From: Deltaproteobacteria bacterium
Lineage (GTDB): Bacteria > Desulfobacterota > Desulfobacteria > Desulfobacterales > JAFDDL01
Direction: 5' to 3'
DNA: 6,321 bases
Assembly: GCA_019310865.1 (NCBI GenBank)
Contig: JAFDDL010000226.1
Coordinates: 1 to 6,321 of the forward strand
The translations under genes and the position numbers were made by a program. Position 1 is the first letter of the stretch; the number at the start of each line of letters is the position of its first letter. The notes beneath the pieces are model-generated. The model saw only the letters and a program-made list of their open reading frames with translations. It made no database searches and was not told the DNA's origin. Positions 6,099 through 6,321 of the stretch are shown in pieces.

Positions 6099-6321
6099 TC
6101 ATTGTCGGCCAAGAATTTTCAGTATCATCTCTTTCAAGAAACCTCTCAGGCGCTGATATTCTTCCATGTCGTCCGCAACGTATCCGTAAAAATCCTTTCC
6201 CTCCAGCATGACTATCAGAAGCCCTGAAAGCAGTTTGCAATCTTTGACATCGAGTATGCCTTGATTTGAAAGGCTTTCAAGTACTTGCGCCAATGAATCC
6301 GTGAAATGCCTGTAAAGCTTT
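6099..6321 (-). CDS. C-terminal part of a TetR-family transcriptional regulator (partial)
   Basis: Seventy-three codons of a gene that enters from beyond 6321 end at a TGA at 6101-6099. The sequence is all helical and follows the pattern of TetR ligand-binding domains: LYRHFTDSLAQVLESLSNQG, an acidic turn, CKLLSGLLIVMLEGKDFYGY with the conserved LL-x-G-L helix, and a final amphipathic helix LRGFLKEMILKILG. The DNA-binding N-terminal domain (about 120 residues expected) lies outside the window, so the family call rests on the C-terminal pattern only. The gene ends 84 bp before the aminotransferase start on the same strand, so it could autoregulate and control the aminotransferase and permease. 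No clear palindromic operator was found in that 84-bp gap. Confidence 0.65.
   Translation of the reverse strand, partial: KLYRHFTDSLAQVLESLSNQGILDVKDCKLLSGLLIVMLEGKDFYGYVADDMEEYQRLRGFLKEMILKILGRQ

Noticed and set aside
6089..6109. Hairpin GCCGA/TCGGC at the TetR stop as a terminator
   Set aside because: A five-pair stem with an 11-nt loop spanning the stop codon and no T-run is too weak.

Overview
The window is a bacterial accessory region in which every supportable gene lies on the minus strand, so transcription runs from 6321 towards 1. The gene types suggest an anaerobe of moderate GC content: a NimA/pyridoxamine-oxidase-like flavoprotein of a kind common in anaerobes, a fragment of a corrinoid (B12) methyltransfer protein, and a glutamate-1-semialdehyde-aminomutase-like enzyme outside any heme cluster. 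A sulfate-reducing Desulfobacterota or a clostridial relative would fit, but nothing here fixes the taxonomy.

In transcription order: (1) the C-terminal end of a TetR-family regulator (6321-6099), cut by the window edge; (2) a complete class-III PLP enzyme resembling glutamate-1-semialdehyde aminomutase (6014-4677); (3) a complete EamA/DMT-type 10-helix permease (4627-3725), joined to gene 2 through a 16-codon mini-ORF that overlaps its start; (4) a 63-codon fragment of a corrinoid-binding protein carrying the B12 base-off motif (3728-3537); (5) a perfect 14-bp inverted repeat with a 33-nt spacer (3454-3514); (6) a small, AT-rich NimA-like flavoprotein gene (3424-2957); (7) a 46-codon open frame of unknown origin (2950-2810) that ends just before the ribosome binding site of the next gene; (8) a complete YtcJ-type amidohydrolase (2796-1249); (9) a 36-codon frame resembling the C-terminus of an acyl-CoA ligase, lying in frame after the amidohydrolase amber stop (1248-1138); (10) an MFS transporter that lacks its last two helices (1078-47); (11) the first 16 codons of a possible NifS-like class-V aminotransferase, overlapping the MFS stop as ATGA and leaving the window (50-1).

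Two functional units can be proposed. TetR, the class-III PLP enzyme and the EamA permease look like a regulator, enzyme and exporter unit handling an amino compound. The amidohydrolase and MFS carrier look like a hydrolysis and transport pair. The substrates cannot be read from the sequence.

The most striking property of the window is that three successive gaps between intact genes hold pieces or possible pieces of other genes, all on the same strand. One of these fragments is convincing (corrinoid protein), one is plausible (acyl-CoA ligase tail) and one is unidentified. Together with the truncated MFS gene they suggest a locus remodelled by repeated deletion or insertion. No CRISPR array, tRNA, rRNA, transposase or integrase was seen, and I found no clear new defence or biosynthetic system.
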